The notes under the pieces were generated by a model. The model did not search any database. It was given only the letters and a program-made list of their open reading frames with translations, and was not told the DNA's origin. From Bog-756 sp052143895 (GTDB lineage Bacteria; Actinomycetota; Acidimicrobiia; Acidimicrobiales; RAAP-2): a stretch of DNA of 12,260 nt. Below, piece after piece: positions 12,219-12,260 of the stretch; position 1 is the stretch's first letter, and the number at the start of each line of letters is the position of its first letter. The position numbers were made by a program, and so were the translations under genes. The DNA lies in NCBI GenBank assembly GCA_052143895.1, contig JBKQRT010000336.1:1-12260 (forward strand), given 5' to 3'.

Positions 12219-12260
12219 CCACGGTCGCCACGGTCGCCACGGTCGCCACGGTCGCCACGG
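12219..12260. repeat. 9-bp tandem repeat after proC (runs off window)
   Basis: CCACGGTCG is repeated four full times (12219-12254) plus six bases to the window edge, all copies identical. It starts 15 bp after the proC stop. It may lie in an intergenic region or in the start of the next gene; a 9-bp unit would keep any frame open. Confidence 0.85.

Noticed and set aside
12219..12260. CRISPR-like repeats
   Set aside because: The units are 9 bp with no spacers.

Overview
The window reads as high-GC actinobacterial chromosome. The evidence is the strong G/C third-position bias, a mycothiol-type MshA glycosyltransferase, a nickel superoxide dismutase with its maturation protease, an RsiG-type c-di-GMP-binding protein, and several promoters of the TANNNT type lying only 6-9 nt before a start codon. 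A deep-branching lineage such as Acidimicrobiia is my inference and is not proven here.

Left third (1-4640), accessory in character. On the minus strand, in transcription order, lie an ECF sigma factor with a fused SnoaL-like C-terminal domain (1462-611), a DUF1059 small protein (549-313) and the start of a YdeI/OmpD-associated small protein that leaves the window. Next is about 1.5 kb (1463-3021) with no recognisable gene. It contains a set of 12-bp iterated sequences (core GGTGACGTT) and a 17-bp perfect inverted repeat at 1658-1674 and 2830-2846. This region abuts a small AlpA/MerR-type helix-turn-helix gene (probable excisionase, 3022-3339). That gene overlaps, tail to tail, a tyrosine recombinase gene (4472-3276), which starts 92 bp from the 3' end of a tRNA-Lys(TTT) (4640-4565). 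This is the int/xis end of an element integrated in a tRNA gene. No second att copy was found in the window, so its far boundary is unknown.

Middle (4641-7510). A GNAT acetyltransferase (4809-5543) converges, with a 12-bp overlap, on a SufS-like class V aminotransferase / cysteine desulfurase homologue (6986-5532). Divergent from the latter is a DksA/TraR-type C4 zinc-finger protein (7033-7323), whose stop codon sits inside a 14-bp perfect hairpin.

Right third (7507-12260). sodN (minus) and sodX (plus) diverge around a 130-bp region containing an 18-bp palindrome. sodX runs into rsiG and then an XRE-family regulator through overlapping stop/start codons, so an antioxidant-maturation protease, a c-di-GMP anti-sigma-like protein and a DNA-binding regulator appear to be co-translated. 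A second unit is mshA with a YbjN-domain gene overlapping its 3' end, followed by proC with its own apparently near-leaderless promoter. The order mshA, YbjN-domain gene, proC resembles part of the mycobacterial chromosome. The window ends in a 9-bp tandem repeat just after proC.

The points most worth following up are the iteron/inverted-repeat region next to xis, the conserved but Q-to-H altered c-di-GMP motif pair in RsiG and its coupling to sodX and xre, and the non-canonical bases confined to the 3' half of the tRNA that serves as the integration site.
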